Source: SZUA-36 sp963749115 (GTDB lineage: Bacteria; Pseudomonadota; Gammaproteobacteria; Xanthomonadales; SZUA-36). From it: DNA of 64,000 nt. A program made the translations under genes and the position numbers. Within the stretch, counting starts at the first letter, position 1. The number at the start of each line of letters is the position of its first letter. Shown piece by piece: positions 56,690 to 64,000 of this stretch. Under the pieces are notes generated by a model, which was given only the letters and a program-made list of their open reading frames with translations, did not search any database and was not told where the DNA came from. The stretch lies in the NCBI GenBank assembly GCA_963749115.1, contig CAVVLP010000005.1, forward strand, positions 123,334-187,333. The letters run 5' to 3'.

Positions 56690-57613
56690 ATGATTGAAGC
56701 AAAATCATTGTGTAAATCGTACGGCTTCTTCAAAGCCGTAGATAATTTGAGCTTCACGGTTGAAGCCGGTCAGGTGCTGGGTTTTCTTGGTCCCAATGGT
56801 GCCGGCAAATCCACCACCATGAAAATGTTGACAGGTTTTCTCGCACCCACATCGGGTACTGCACTGATCAACGGCGTTGACGTGGTGGAGAACTCGGTGG
56901 CGGCACGTAAGACTATTGGATACCTGCCGGAAGGCGCGCCAAGTTATGGTGAGATGACCGTACAGCAATTCCTGACTTTCGTGGCCCGCGCCAGGCTGAT
57001 AAACAGAAAAGATGTTTCAGGCAGCGTCGAAAAAGTAGTTGATAAACTCAATCTGTCGAGGGTAAAGCATCAAGCCATAGAGACCCTGTCAAAGGGTTTT
57101 AAAAGGCGTGTCGGACTGGCGCAGGCCATTATTCACGATCCACAGATATTGATACTGGATGAACCTACAGATGGTCTGGACCCCAACCAGAAACGTGAGG
57201 TACGCGGCCTGATCAGGGCCATGGCGAAAGACAAGATCATTATTATTTCAACCCATATTCTGGAGGAGGTTGCGGCTGTTTGTAATCGTGTGATGATTAT
57301 CGCCAACGGCAAGCTGTTGGCGGATGATAGCCCGCAGGGTCTGATTGCGCGGTCCCGTTATCACAATGCTGTTTCCCTGGTGGTGGAAGCACCCGAAAAA
57401 GTCGCCAGCGCTTTGAGCGTATTGCCCCAGGTTAGTAAAGTGGAAATTTCCGAAGGCGAACTGACCTTGTTCCCAACCAGCGAAATGGGCCTGCTCCAGG
57501 CTGTGACCGCCGCGATCAGTGAGAACCAGTGGCAGGTTTCCGCCTTGCGACTCGAAGCGGGCCGGCTCGATGAAGTTTTCCACAATATTACCCTTACGGA
57601 GGCATCGGCATGA
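56690..57613 (+). CDS. ABC transporter ATP-binding protein (Gld/CcmA-like)
   Basis: A 307-residue ATPase with Walker A GFLGPNGAGKSTTMKML, a signature region in ETLSKGFKRRVGLAQAI, Walker B ILILDEPTDGLDP and the switch His in IISTHILEEV. The C-terminal 80 residues match the extension seen in GldA-like exporters. First gene of an operon whose genes overlap by 1-4 bases. It powers the permease encoded next. Confidence 0.92.
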   Translation: MIEAKSLCKSYGFFKAVDNLSFTVEAGQVLGFLGPNGAGKSTTMKMLTGFLAPTSGTALINGVDVVENSVAARKTIGYLPEGAPSYGEMTVQQFLTFVARARLINRKDVSGSVEKVVDKLNLSRVKHQAIETLSKGFKRRVGLAQAIIHDPQILILDEPTDGLDPNQKREVRGLIRAMAKDKIIIISTHILEEVAAVCNRVMIIANGKLLADDSPQGLIARSRYHNAVSLVVEAPEKVASALSVLPQVSKVEISEGELTLFPTSEMGLLQAVTAAISENQWQVSALRLEAGRLDEVFHNITLTEASA

Positions 57614-58344
57614 ACGGCACATTCAACGTGATGCGCCGGGAACTGATGGGTTACTTTGCAACTCCTGTCGCCTATGTTTTTCTGATTATATTTCTGGTCA
57701 TGACCGGGATTTTTGCTTTTTACCTGGGAAATTTCTATGAGCGCGGGTTCGCGGACCTTGACTCATTTTTTCGTTTCCACCCATGGCTTTACCTGTTCCT
57801 TGTGCCGGCCATCTCGATGCGTCTGTGGGCTGAAGAAAGACGTTCCGGAACCATTGAGCTGCTTCTGACCCTGCCCTTGACAACCTTCCAGGCAGTTTTG
57901 GGTAAGTTCCTTGCAGCCTGGTTATTTATCGGTCTGGCACTGGTTTTGACCGTGCCGATGTGGATCACGGTAAATTACCTGGGGAAACCCGATAACGGTG
58001 TGATACTGGCGGCTTACCTGGGCAGCTGGCTGATGGCTGGTGGTTTTTTAGCAATCGGTTCGTGTATGTCGGCACTGACCCGCAACCAGGTGGTGGCATT
58101 TATTCTGAGTATTGTCGTGTGTTTCCTGTTTCTGTTGAGCGGATTGCCGATGGTGATGAACCTGTTTAATGCCTGGGCACCTCAATTGGTACTCGACGGT
58201 ATTGCCGGTCTCAGTTTCCTGCAGCACTTTGCAGATATCACAAAAGGTGTGATTGATTTGCGTGACCTGGTTTATTTCGTGTTGGTCATTGGTTTCTGGT
58301 TGCTTGCCAATGTATTGATACTTGATGTTAAGAAGGCCGTCTGA
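57610..58344 (+). CDS. ABC-2 type permease subunit (GldF-like)
   Basis: A 244-residue protein with six membrane helices (FLIIFLVMTGIFAFYLGNF, LVPAISMRLWAEERRSGTIE, AFILSIVVCFLFLLSGLPMV) and the ABC-2 motif LWAEERRSGTIELLLTLPL. It overlaps the ATPase gene by 4 bases and the next gene by 1. Together they form a GldFG-like exporter; in flavobacteria related proteins serve gliding, but in this lineage the cargo is unknown. Confidence 0.9.
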   Translation: MNGTFNVMRRELMGYFATPVAYVFLIIFLVMTGIFAFYLGNFYERGFADLDSFFRFHPWLYLFLVPAISMRLWAEERRSGTIELLLTLPLTTFQAVLGKFLAAWLFIGLALVLTVPMWITVNYLGKPDNGVILAAYLGSWLMAGGFLAIGSCMSALTRNQVVAFILSIVVCFLFLLSGLPMVMNLFNAWAPQLVLDGIAGLSFLQHFADITKGVIDLRDLVYFVLVIGFWLLANVLILDVKKAV

Positions 58345-60221
58345 TGAAACAAAAGACTCGCTCAGCTTATTCAGCAGGCATTTTGCTATTGCTGCCCATT
58401 CTGTTTGTAACCCTGACGATCATGTCTACTGTTTTTCTTAAGGGTATGCGTGTTGACCTGACTGAAAATGGTCTCTATACACTGAATGACGGTACCCGCA
58501 ATATTCTCAGGAACATGGATGAACCGGTTAATCTGTATCTCTATTTTAGCGAAGATGTCAGCCGTGAGTTACCGCAGTTTCGCAGTTACTCACGTTGGGC
58601 AGGTGAGATGCTGGAAGAATTTGCAGAGCAAAGTGGCGGGAAACTGACATTGAAACGGGTCAATCCCATGCCTTTTTCACCGGAGGAAGACCAGGCCGCA
58701 CAATACGGTTTACAGGGCGTGCCGGTCGGGACCGCTGGTGATACGCTCTATTTTGGCCTGGTGGGCACCAATGCGCTCGATGGTCTGGAGGTAATGCCTT
58801 TTCTGCAACCGGACAAAGAGAAATTCCTCGAATATGATCTTGCCAAGATTATTTACTCACTATCGCATCCACGGCATAAAAAAGTCGGTTTGATATCGGG
58901 CCTGGAGATGAAGCCGGGGTTTGATCCGGCAACGCAAAGTGTGCGTGAGGCCTGGGTTATCCATCAACAGTTCAGCCAGTTGTTTGAATTGCAGGAATTG
59001 CCGGCCGATACCGGTGTTTTACCGGATGATCTGGAATTGCTGGTGCTGGTTCATCCCAAGGATCTCAGTGAAAACCTGCTCTATCAAATCGACCAGTTTG
59101 CCCTCCGGGGTGGTCGTGTACTGGCTTTCATGGACCCGCTGGCGGAAGCCGATCTGGGTGGTGATCCCAATGATCCCATGGCACGTATGAACGCCGGTGG
59201 CAGTTCCTCACTGGGGCCGTTGTTAAAAGCCTGGGGTGTCAGTTTTGATACTGACCGGATCATCGGCGACTATGCTTACGCCTTACAGGTCAGTATCGGC
59301 CAGGGGCAACCGCCGGTTCGGCACCTGGGTATATTGTCAGTCAATCCGGATGGTATTAACAATTCAGATGTCGCGACTGCCGACCTGCAGACTGTTAATT
59401 TTTCATCAAGCGGTTGGCTGGCTCCACTCGAGACTGCCAGTACCCATTTTGAAAATCTTTTGGAAAGTAGCCAGAATGCGGCGCCAATTGATGCCGCGCG
59501 CCTCAGGTTTCTAGCCAACCCGCAGGATCTCGCCAGGGATTTCCAGCCCACGGGTGACAACTACGCGTTTGTAGCCCGCATAACAGGCCAGGCCAGCACA
59601 GCATTTGAACAACCGCCCGAGGGGATGCCATTGATAGGACATTTGAGCGGTTCGGTCGATGCCGGGATTAACGTGGTGCTGTTTGCGGATACCGATGTGC
59701 TGACGGACCGTTTGTGGGTACAAAAACAAAATTTCCTTGGCCGGACGGTGGCAAATTCTTTTGCTGATAACGGCACACTGGTGGTGAATATTGCCGACCA
59801 GTTACTGGGTAGTTCCGATTTGATCGGTATTCGAACCCGTGCCAGCACCACCCGGCCATTTGAGCGGGTGGAGGCCCTGAAGCTGTCAGCCGAGGCCCGT
59901 TTCCGTGATACCGAAGAACGATTGCAGGCCGAACTCGAAGAAACCGAACGTACCCTGACTGAAATGCAATCGCTAAGACAGGATGGGGAGTTAACCGTGT
60001 TAACCCCTGAGCAAGAGGCTGAAGTTCAACGTTTCGTTGACCGGAAACTACAAATTCGCAGCGAATTACGCCAGGTACAGCATGATCTGTCCAGAGACAT
60101 CGAAGCGCTGGGTATGCGGCTCAAGTTCATCAATATCGTGCTCGTGCCGATACTGATCGTGATAGCAGCAATGGTCTTCAGGCAAATACGCCGTCGGCGC
60201 AGGGAGAAGGAGCAAACATGA
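58344..60221 (+). CDS. GldG-family ABC-associated periplasmic protein
   Basis: A 625-residue protein anchored by an N-terminal helix (ILLLLPILFVTLTIMSTVF) and a C-terminal helix (FINIVLVPILIVIAAMVF). The long periplasmic region begins with the GldG phrase KGMRVDLTENGLYTLNDGTR and has a DUF4350-like fold (LLVLVHPKDLSENLLYQID, GGRVLAFMDP). A coiled coil (residues about 515-590) precedes the last helix. Works with the permease and ATPase genes just upstream. Intact. Confidence 0.88.
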   Translation: MKQKTRSAYSAGILLLLPILFVTLTIMSTVFLKGMRVDLTENGLYTLNDGTRNILRNMDEPVNLYLYFSEDVSRELPQFRSYSRWAGEMLEEFAEQSGGKLTLKRVNPMPFSPEEDQAAQYGLQGVPVGTAGDTLYFGLVGTNALDGLEVMPFLQPDKEKFLEYDLAKIIYSLSHPRHKKVGLISGLEMKPGFDPATQSVREAWVIHQQFSQLFELQELPADTGVLPDDLELLVLVHPKDLSENLLYQIDQFALRGGRVLAFMDPLAEADLGGDPNDPMARMNAGGSSSLGPLLKAWGVSFDTDRIIGDYAYALQVSIGQGQPPVRHLGILSVNPDGINNSDVATADLQTVNFSSSGWLAPLETASTHFENLLESSQNAAPIDAARLRFLANPQDLARDFQPTGDNYAFVARITGQASTAFEQPPEGMPLIGHLSGSVDAGINVVLFADTDVLTDRLWVQKQNFLGRTVANSFADNGTLVVNIADQLLGSSDLIGIRTRASTTRPFERVEALKLSAEARFRDTEERLQAELEETERTLTEMQSLRQDGELTVLTPEQEAEVQRFVDRKLQIRSELRQVQHDLSRDIEALGMRLKFINIVLVPILIVIAAMVFRQIRRRRREKEQT

Positions 60222-61291
60222 AACGGAGTTTCCTGTTCCTGGTTATCCTGACTTTGGCCGCCCTGGCGGTGCTCATTTTGTATGCACCCGAGGACGGGTC
60301 ATCGGAGAAGGCGGCTGTCGAGAGCTTGTTGCTACCGGGGATAGCGGATCGGATTAACGATGTTAGCCGTGTCGAAATTGTGACTGCAGGTAATAATACC
60401 ATCGCAACCCTGGTAAGAGCTGATGGCGCCTGGCAGGTCGAGCAGATGGACGGATATCGTGCAGACTGGTCAAAATTGAAAGTGCTTTTGGTGGCGCTGG
60501 GCCAGGCCAGGGTAATTGAGCCAAAGACCGATAAGCCGGAATATTATGTCCGCCTGGGTGTTGAAGATGTTACGGCAGGTAATGCCGGTAGTGTGTTGGT
60601 CAGGATAGGTATCGGTGATCAAACCACGGGTCTTCTGATTGGTCATCAGGCACAGGGCAGGCAGGGTCAGTATGTGCGTTTAGAGGATATGGCCGCCAGT
60701 GCCCTGGTGGATCGCGTGTTTGAAGTCCCCAGACAGACCCTGGATTGGGCAGACACCCGGATTATTGATACCAATTCATCGGAAGTTGCCGAGGTTGAAA
60801 TTATTCACCCGACTGGCGAAAGGGTGTCGGTGATGAAGATTTCAGCTGACCAGACCGATTTCGATCTGGTAGATTTACCACCGGAACGGGAAATAAAAAG
60901 CAGCTGGGCAGTGAATTCGCTGGGTTCTGTTTTCTCCATGCTGGATTTGGAGACAGTCCGGCCCGAGAGCGGCGTTGACTGGACGGGTGCTGTAAAAATG
61001 CGTTTGCTGATGTTCTCAGGTGTGGAAATCCTGGCTGACCTGCTTGAGAAGGAAAACGAATACCTGCTGCGTCTGCATGCCAGCCATCCCGCTGCATCCG
61101 TTGTTCATGATGACAACGGCGAGTCCAGTGCCGAGCAGGAAATTGAAAATCAAGCAGAAGACGATGTCGCGAAACAGGTTGAGGCTTTCAATGAAAAGGT
61201 AAGTGGATGGGCTTATGGTATTTCAAAACAAAAGTTTGAGACCATGGTTAAAAAGCCGGAAGACCTGTTAAAACCACTGACATCGCCATGA
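60218..61291 (+). CDS. DUF4340 protein of the Gld-like operon
   Basis: A 357-residue protein with an N-terminal membrane anchor (FLFLVILTLAALAVLILYA) and a periplasmic beta-rich body (VTAGNNTIATLVRADGAWQV, YYVRLGVEDVTAGNAGSVLV), matching DUF4340, which is regularly found after GldG-type genes. A charged insertion (ESSAEQEIENQAEDDVAK) lies near the C terminus. Presumed accessory of the ABC complex; exact role unknown. Overlaps both neighbouring genes by 4 bases. Confidence 0.85.
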   Translation: MKRSFLFLVILTLAALAVLILYAPEDGSSEKAAVESLLLPGIADRINDVSRVEIVTAGNNTIATLVRADGAWQVEQMDGYRADWSKLKVLLVALGQARVIEPKTDKPEYYVRLGVEDVTAGNAGSVLVRIGIGDQTTGLLIGHQAQGRQGQYVRLEDMAASALVDRVFEVPRQTLDWADTRIIDTNSSEVAEVEIIHPTGERVSVMKISADQTDFDLVDLPPEREIKSSWAVNSLGSVFSMLDLETVRPESGVDWTGAVKMRLLMFSGVEILADLLEKENEYLLRLHASHPAASVVHDDNGESSAEQEIENQAEDDVAKQVEAFNEKVSGWAYGISKQKFETMVKKPEDLLKPLTSP

Positions 61292-61656
61292 ACGCTTCCG
61301 CCCGTGTCGTAGCGTTGGCCGGGACAATACTGGCTCTTTCCGCGGTTATCCTGGCCGCAATGGGCAGTCACCTCTTCGATATGAATGGGCTGCAGGGTAT
61401 CTGGCAGACGGCCTCAAATATTCACCTGTTTAACTCGGCTGCCTTGTTGGGGCTGGCAGCATTACTGGTCAAGCTGGAGTCCCATTCATTAAAATGGGGT
61501 GCATGGTTGATTGTTTTGGGCACCGTTGTTTTTTGCGGCAGTATCTATCTGCATGTTATTACCGGGCGTACCATGTCAGGTGTGACACCGTCAGGTGGTT
61601 TGCTGATGATGGCGGGTTGGTTGTTGGCAATCTTCGCCTTTCTGCGTAAATCATGA
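61288..61656 (+). CDS. DUF423 small membrane protein (YgdD-like)
   Basis: A 122-residue protein with four membrane helices and the DUF423 motifs GTILALSAVILAAMGSHLF, NIHLFNSAALLGLA and GSIYLHVITG. Family function unknown. Overlaps the DUF4340 gene and the glycosylase gene by 4 bases each, so it is translationally coupled into this operon. Confidence 0.88.
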   Translation: MNASARVVALAGTILALSAVILAAMGSHLFDMNGLQGIWQTASNIHLFNSAALLGLAALLVKLESHSLKWGAWLIVLGTVVFCGSIYLHVITGRTMSGVTPSGGLLMMAGWLLAIFAFLRKS

Positions 61657-62276
61657 GTCGCTTACGATATAACCGTAAGCAGGCCATCGATACCCTGAAA
61701 TCGAGTTGTCCGCATATGGCCGCTTTGATTCAGGACAAGGGTCCTTTCAGTCTGCAGGTCAAACGGGAACATGATTTGTTTACCTCGCTGGCCAGCGCTA
61801 TCACTTACCAGCAATTGTCCGGTAAGGCGGCAGCAACCATTTACGGTCGCTTTGAAGCTCTGTTTGAAAATAATAAGCCTGTTGCGACCGAGGCGGTCAA
61901 CCTCTCCATGCAGACACTGCGCTCGGTCGGTCTTTCCAATAACAAGTCACTTGCAATCATTGATCTTGCCGAACATACCTGTTCCGGCAGTCTGCCTGAT
62001 GCCAGAAAAATGTCCAGTCTTGATGATGAGGCCATTATCAAGAACCTTTGCAGGGTGCGTGGCATCGGACCATGGACGGTGCAAATGCACCTGATTTTCT
62101 CGCTTGGCCGGCCTGATGTCATGCCGGCCACCGATTTGGGTATTCAGAAGGGCGTGCAGCTGACCTATGATCTTCCTGCGCTACCCAAGCCAGACAAGGT
62201 TCTCAGTGTGACAGAGCATCTTGCCCCTTACCGTTCCGTGGCCAGTTGGTATTTTTGGCGTGTCGTGGATGATTAA
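61653..62276 (+). CDS. DNA-3-methyladenine glycosylase II (AlkA-like, HhH-GPD)
   Basis: A 207-residue protein with SAITYQQLSGKAAATIYGRF, the helix-hairpin-helix LCRVRGIGPWTVQMHLIFSL, and the catalytic Asp in MPATDLGIQKG. It excises alkylated purines. It lacks the N-terminal domain of E. coli AlkA and is nearer to the short MAG1-type enzymes. Last gene of the overlapping operon; a MITE-like element begins 4 bases after its stop. Confidence 0.92.
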   Translation: MSRLRYNRKQAIDTLKSSCPHMAALIQDKGPFSLQVKREHDLFTSLASAITYQQLSGKAAATIYGRFEALFENNKPVATEAVNLSMQTLRSVGLSNNKSLAIIDLAEHTCSGSLPDARKMSSLDDEAIIKNLCRVRGIGPWTVQMHLIFSLGRPDVMPATDLGIQKGVQLTYDLPALPKPDKVLSVTEHLAPYRSVASWYFWRVVDD

Positions 62277-62318
62277 TTCAACCTGACCCACTGCTGTCCC
62301 ACTTAAATTGTCGGTGGG

Positions 62319-62494
62319 GAGCCAGGGTGGTTAGTGATTGCCAGGACTCGCCACGAGGACATCCTGTCGGCTCGGTCGCGACCTATCTAACACTGTACCA
62401 ATTTGAAAGAAGCCGCTCCTGCGCGTCCCTGCGCTCGCGGCATACCGTTCATCCTGAACATAACGGTCCTGGAAATCACTAACCACCCTGGCTC
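62319..62494 (+). repeat. Long hairpin repeat IIIa (family type A)
   Basis: Arms at 62319-62347 and 62466-62494 pair at 28 of 29 positions (left arm begins GAGCCAGGGTGGTTAGTG). The loop has AGGACTCGC, CGGTCGCGACC and AAGCCGCTCCTGCGC followed by TCCCTGCGC, shared with hairpin Ia on the opposite strand. Confidence 0.78.
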
Positions 62495-62542
62495 TGGACA
62501 CGCCGATGACATCCCCAATGGATAGCACTATCGTAGCCGAGG

Positions 62543-62684
62543 GGGAGTGGTGTCTTGAATCAGGACCGTGAGCGACAGGGACAAGGTGAGACCGGGAACC
62601 GGTCGAGAGGGCGGCCTGGGCCGAGTCGCGACCGAATCCCCATGGATGGGTTCACGATGTGTCCTGAATCAAGACACCACTCCC
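62543..62684 (+). repeat. Long hairpin repeat IIIb (family type B)
   Basis: Arms at 62543-62566 and 62661-62684 pair at 23 of 24 positions (left arm begins GGGAGTGGTGTCTTGA). The loop includes CCGAGTCGCGACC and CCATGGATGGGTTCACG leading to GTGTCC, a diverged form of the type B core in hairpins II and IV. Confidence 0.75.
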
Positions 62685-62897
62685 GCTTGGCGGTCGACAG
62701 ATCTGGTTTCCATGTCCCAGGGGCATTTTATTCTCACACGCCAATGACTGGCCTGCGTTCCAGCTTGAGGGAACTCGATTAAGTGGGACAGCAGTGAACC
62801 TGACCCCTTTGGTTTTGGAAATTTAATTCTGGTGCGCTTGAATAAACCGGCAAGATACCTCATCTTGTAAAACTGATTCCGCTCACAGGTGTTCAAT

Positions 62898-63362
62898 ATG
62901 AACTTACTGGATCACTTTATTCTCCAGCATTGCCAGGTATCCCTGTTACAGGGCGAGCTTTTACGTGTCGCGCGTGAAGGTGCGATGAAGGAGGCCAAGG
63001 TTGAAATGAACCTGACACCCAGGCTGGTGAATATGGATTCGGGTGACAAGCTACCGTCTTACCAGGTCAGCGCAAGGTTGACCTGCATCGGTGGTGCCAG
63101 TGAAAAATCGGGGCCGGCGTTCAGCGCGAAAGTAGGTCTCGAAACGGTTTACCAGCAAACCTCGGGCCCACCGCTTGATATTTCCGAGTTTACCAATCAC
63201 CACGCCAGCCTGGCGCGGCAGATCTATCCTCTGCTGGCACAGGAATTACGTGGACTGCTGACGCGCATGGGGCTTTCCAATATCCAGTTGCCTTTTGATC
63301 TGAACCCAGAATCGAAGAAGATCACTGTTTCTCCGGACGGGATCCCGGAACGCCTGCATTGA
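62898..63362 (+). CDS. SecB-like chaperone-family protein
   Basis: A 154-residue protein. A central beta sheet (AKVEMNLTPRLVNMD, SYQVSARLTCIGG, FSAKVGLETVYQQT) is followed by a helix-rich C terminus (ASLARQIYPLLAQELRGLLT) ending MGLSNIQLPFDLNP. The order and the C-terminal pattern recall SecB, but similarity is modest. It may be a SecB-like chaperone of a toxin-antitoxin or secretion type rather than the housekeeping SecB. Start chosen at ATG 62898; an in-frame GTG lies at 62889. Confidence 0.5.
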   Translation: MNLLDHFILQHCQVSLLQGELLRVAREGAMKEAKVEMNLTPRLVNMDSGDKLPSYQVSARLTCIGGASEKSGPAFSAKVGLETVYQQTSGPPLDISEFTNHHASLARQIYPLLAQELRGLLTRMGLSNIQLPFDLNPESKKITVSPDGIPERLH

Positions 63363-63600
63363 CAGCCATATCTCCAGTTTGGAAAACAAGCTGACCTGAT
63401 CACGACCTCGCAGCACCGTTGGAATATATCTTGGGATAAAGGCGAATATCAGACTTTGCTCACTCTCACGACCGGATACTGCTGGTAGAATCATCAAGGG
63501 TGTTGTCACAGTGTGACTTTACTACCACATTCCGAAACCGGGAAATTCAGTGACACATTATCGTCCGGTTTTTTTATAAGACCGGGAACAGGGAACAAAA

Positions 63601-64000
63601 TTGAAAACGATTGTTATAAACAAAAGAGAGAATGAAAAAACACAGTTTCTGCGGGGAATTCTGACCCGAAGCCTGCTGGATGCGGGTCTTGCTTTCGATG
63701 ATGCCTTTGCGATAGCGACCAAGATACGTAGCCAGCTTGGCAACACAAAAAAAATCACCTCAGAAGATTTGAAAGCAAAGGTGTCCCGTTTGTTGAAAAA
63801 CAAAGGGGAATACGAAGTGCTGGAGCAGTATGCCGTACCTTCAGTGGCGCCACCGAGAATTCTGGTTACCAGTCTGAATGACGCAGAAAACGCCTTTTCC
63901 CGGGGCCAGCATGCGAGGTACCTGGTGTCTACAGGTATGAAGACGGAGAAAGCTGAGTACGTGACGGAGTTAATTTACGCCCAGTTGATTGCTGCGGAAA
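63601..64000 (+). CDS. ATP-cone protein, probably 2-phosphoglycerate kinase-like, 5' part
   Basis: An open frame runs from TTG 63601 (AGGG upstream) off the right edge. The first 75 residues form an ATP-cone-like regulatory domain (QFLRGILTRSLLDAGLAFDD, AFAIATKIRSQLGNTKKIT), and a second cone-like unit follows (AFSRGQHARYLVSTGMKTEK, YVTELIYAQLIAAE). Tandem ATP-cone units at the N terminus are characteristic of 2-phosphoglycerate kinase-like proteins, whose P-loop kinase domain would lie outside the window. Related ribonucleotide-reductase regulators are an alternative. Confidence 0.6.
   Translation, partial: MKTIVINKRENEKTQFLRGILTRSLLDAGLAFDDAFAIATKIRSQLGNTKKITSEDLKAKVSRLLKNKGEYEVLEQYAVPSVAPPRILVTSLNDAENAFSRGQHARYLVSTGMKTEKAEYVTELIYAQLIAAE

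Larger units (their letters stand above)
62280..62805. mobile_element. MITE-like composite element carrying two long hairpins (repeat III)
   Basis: Perfect 18-bp terminal inverted repeats: CACTGCTGTCCCACTTAA at 62289-62306 and its complement at 62779-62796. Both are flanked by the 9-bp direct repeat AACCTGACC (62280-62288 and 62797-62805), as expected of a target duplication. Inside lie hairpin IIIa (62319-62494) and hairpin IIIb (62543-62684). No transposase is encoded, so it would be a non-autonomous element moved by an enzyme elsewhere. It fills most of the gap between the glycosylase and the SecB-like gene. Confidence 0.75.

Noticed and set aside
1..64000. tRNA, rRNA, CRISPR arrays, integrase or phage genes
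   Set aside because: None was recognisable on reading both strands; short regularly spaced repeats and tRNA-like cloverleaf sequences were not found.

Overview
The window comes from a gammaproteobacterium, probably marine or sediment-dwelling and uncultured. The best evidence is the block pyrG-kdsA-eno-ftsB-ispD-ispF-truD (44181-50551), a classic gammaproteobacterial gene order. parE/parC, a thioredoxin-type arsenate reductase, an IPTL-CTERM surface protein and a GldG-type ABC cassette fit the same group. I did not assign a genus. No tRNA, rRNA, CRISPR array, prophage or transposase gene was seen.

Layout. 1-2345: end of hisIE, then an arsenic resistance pair (arsC, acr3). 2346-7310: a secreted leucine-rich-like protein, a GST, an ADP-forming acyl-CoA synthetase, and a small XRE regulator/membrane protein operon with two palindromic operators. 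7420-7760: two long hairpin repeats. 7831-13666: a corrinoid methyl-transfer operon (MttB-family methyltransferase, corrinoid protein, DUF1638, methyl-THF:corrinoid methyltransferase, RACo-type activator). It diverges from an aminotransferase/transketolase-like pair (13871-17512). 17883-26010: secreted proteins (IPTL-CTERM protein, dockerin-like protein, a protein joining a subtilisin and a zinc protease, an ankyrin protein) plus a HAD phosphatase. 26226-28310: a TIR-membrane-TPR-like protein. 28320-35195: a complete reductive pyrimidine catabolic cluster (cytosine deaminase, NCS1 transporter, PreT/PreA, dihydropyrimidinase, beta-ureidopropionase). 35222-39031: stress and redox genes. 39032-51026: topoisomerase IV and the housekeeping block. 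51325-64000: transporter, acetyltransferase, NarL-type two-component system, M14-like hydrolase, a Gld-like ABC operon running into DUF423 and an AlkA-type glycosylase, a SecB-like protein, and the start of an ATP-cone/2-phosphoglycerate-kinase-like gene.

Two window-wide patterns stand out. First, a family of intergenic hairpins (26-37 bp arms, shared loop words) occurs at 7420-7760, 41347-41462, 51081-51231 and 62280-62805. The last copy sits in a MITE-like unit with 18-bp perfect terminal inverted repeats and a 9-bp target duplication. Second, many genes, including essential ones (pyrG, parC, ispD), are broken by single-base indels, nearly all +1. These look like insertion-biased sequencing errors rather than gene decay. 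For broken genes I give the span of the reconstructed gene.

Functionally, the organism appears able to take methyl groups from a quaternary or tertiary amine into tetrahydrofolate, to take up and degrade cytosine/uracil to beta-alanine, to detoxify arsenate, and to secrete calcium-binding and proteolytic proteins.
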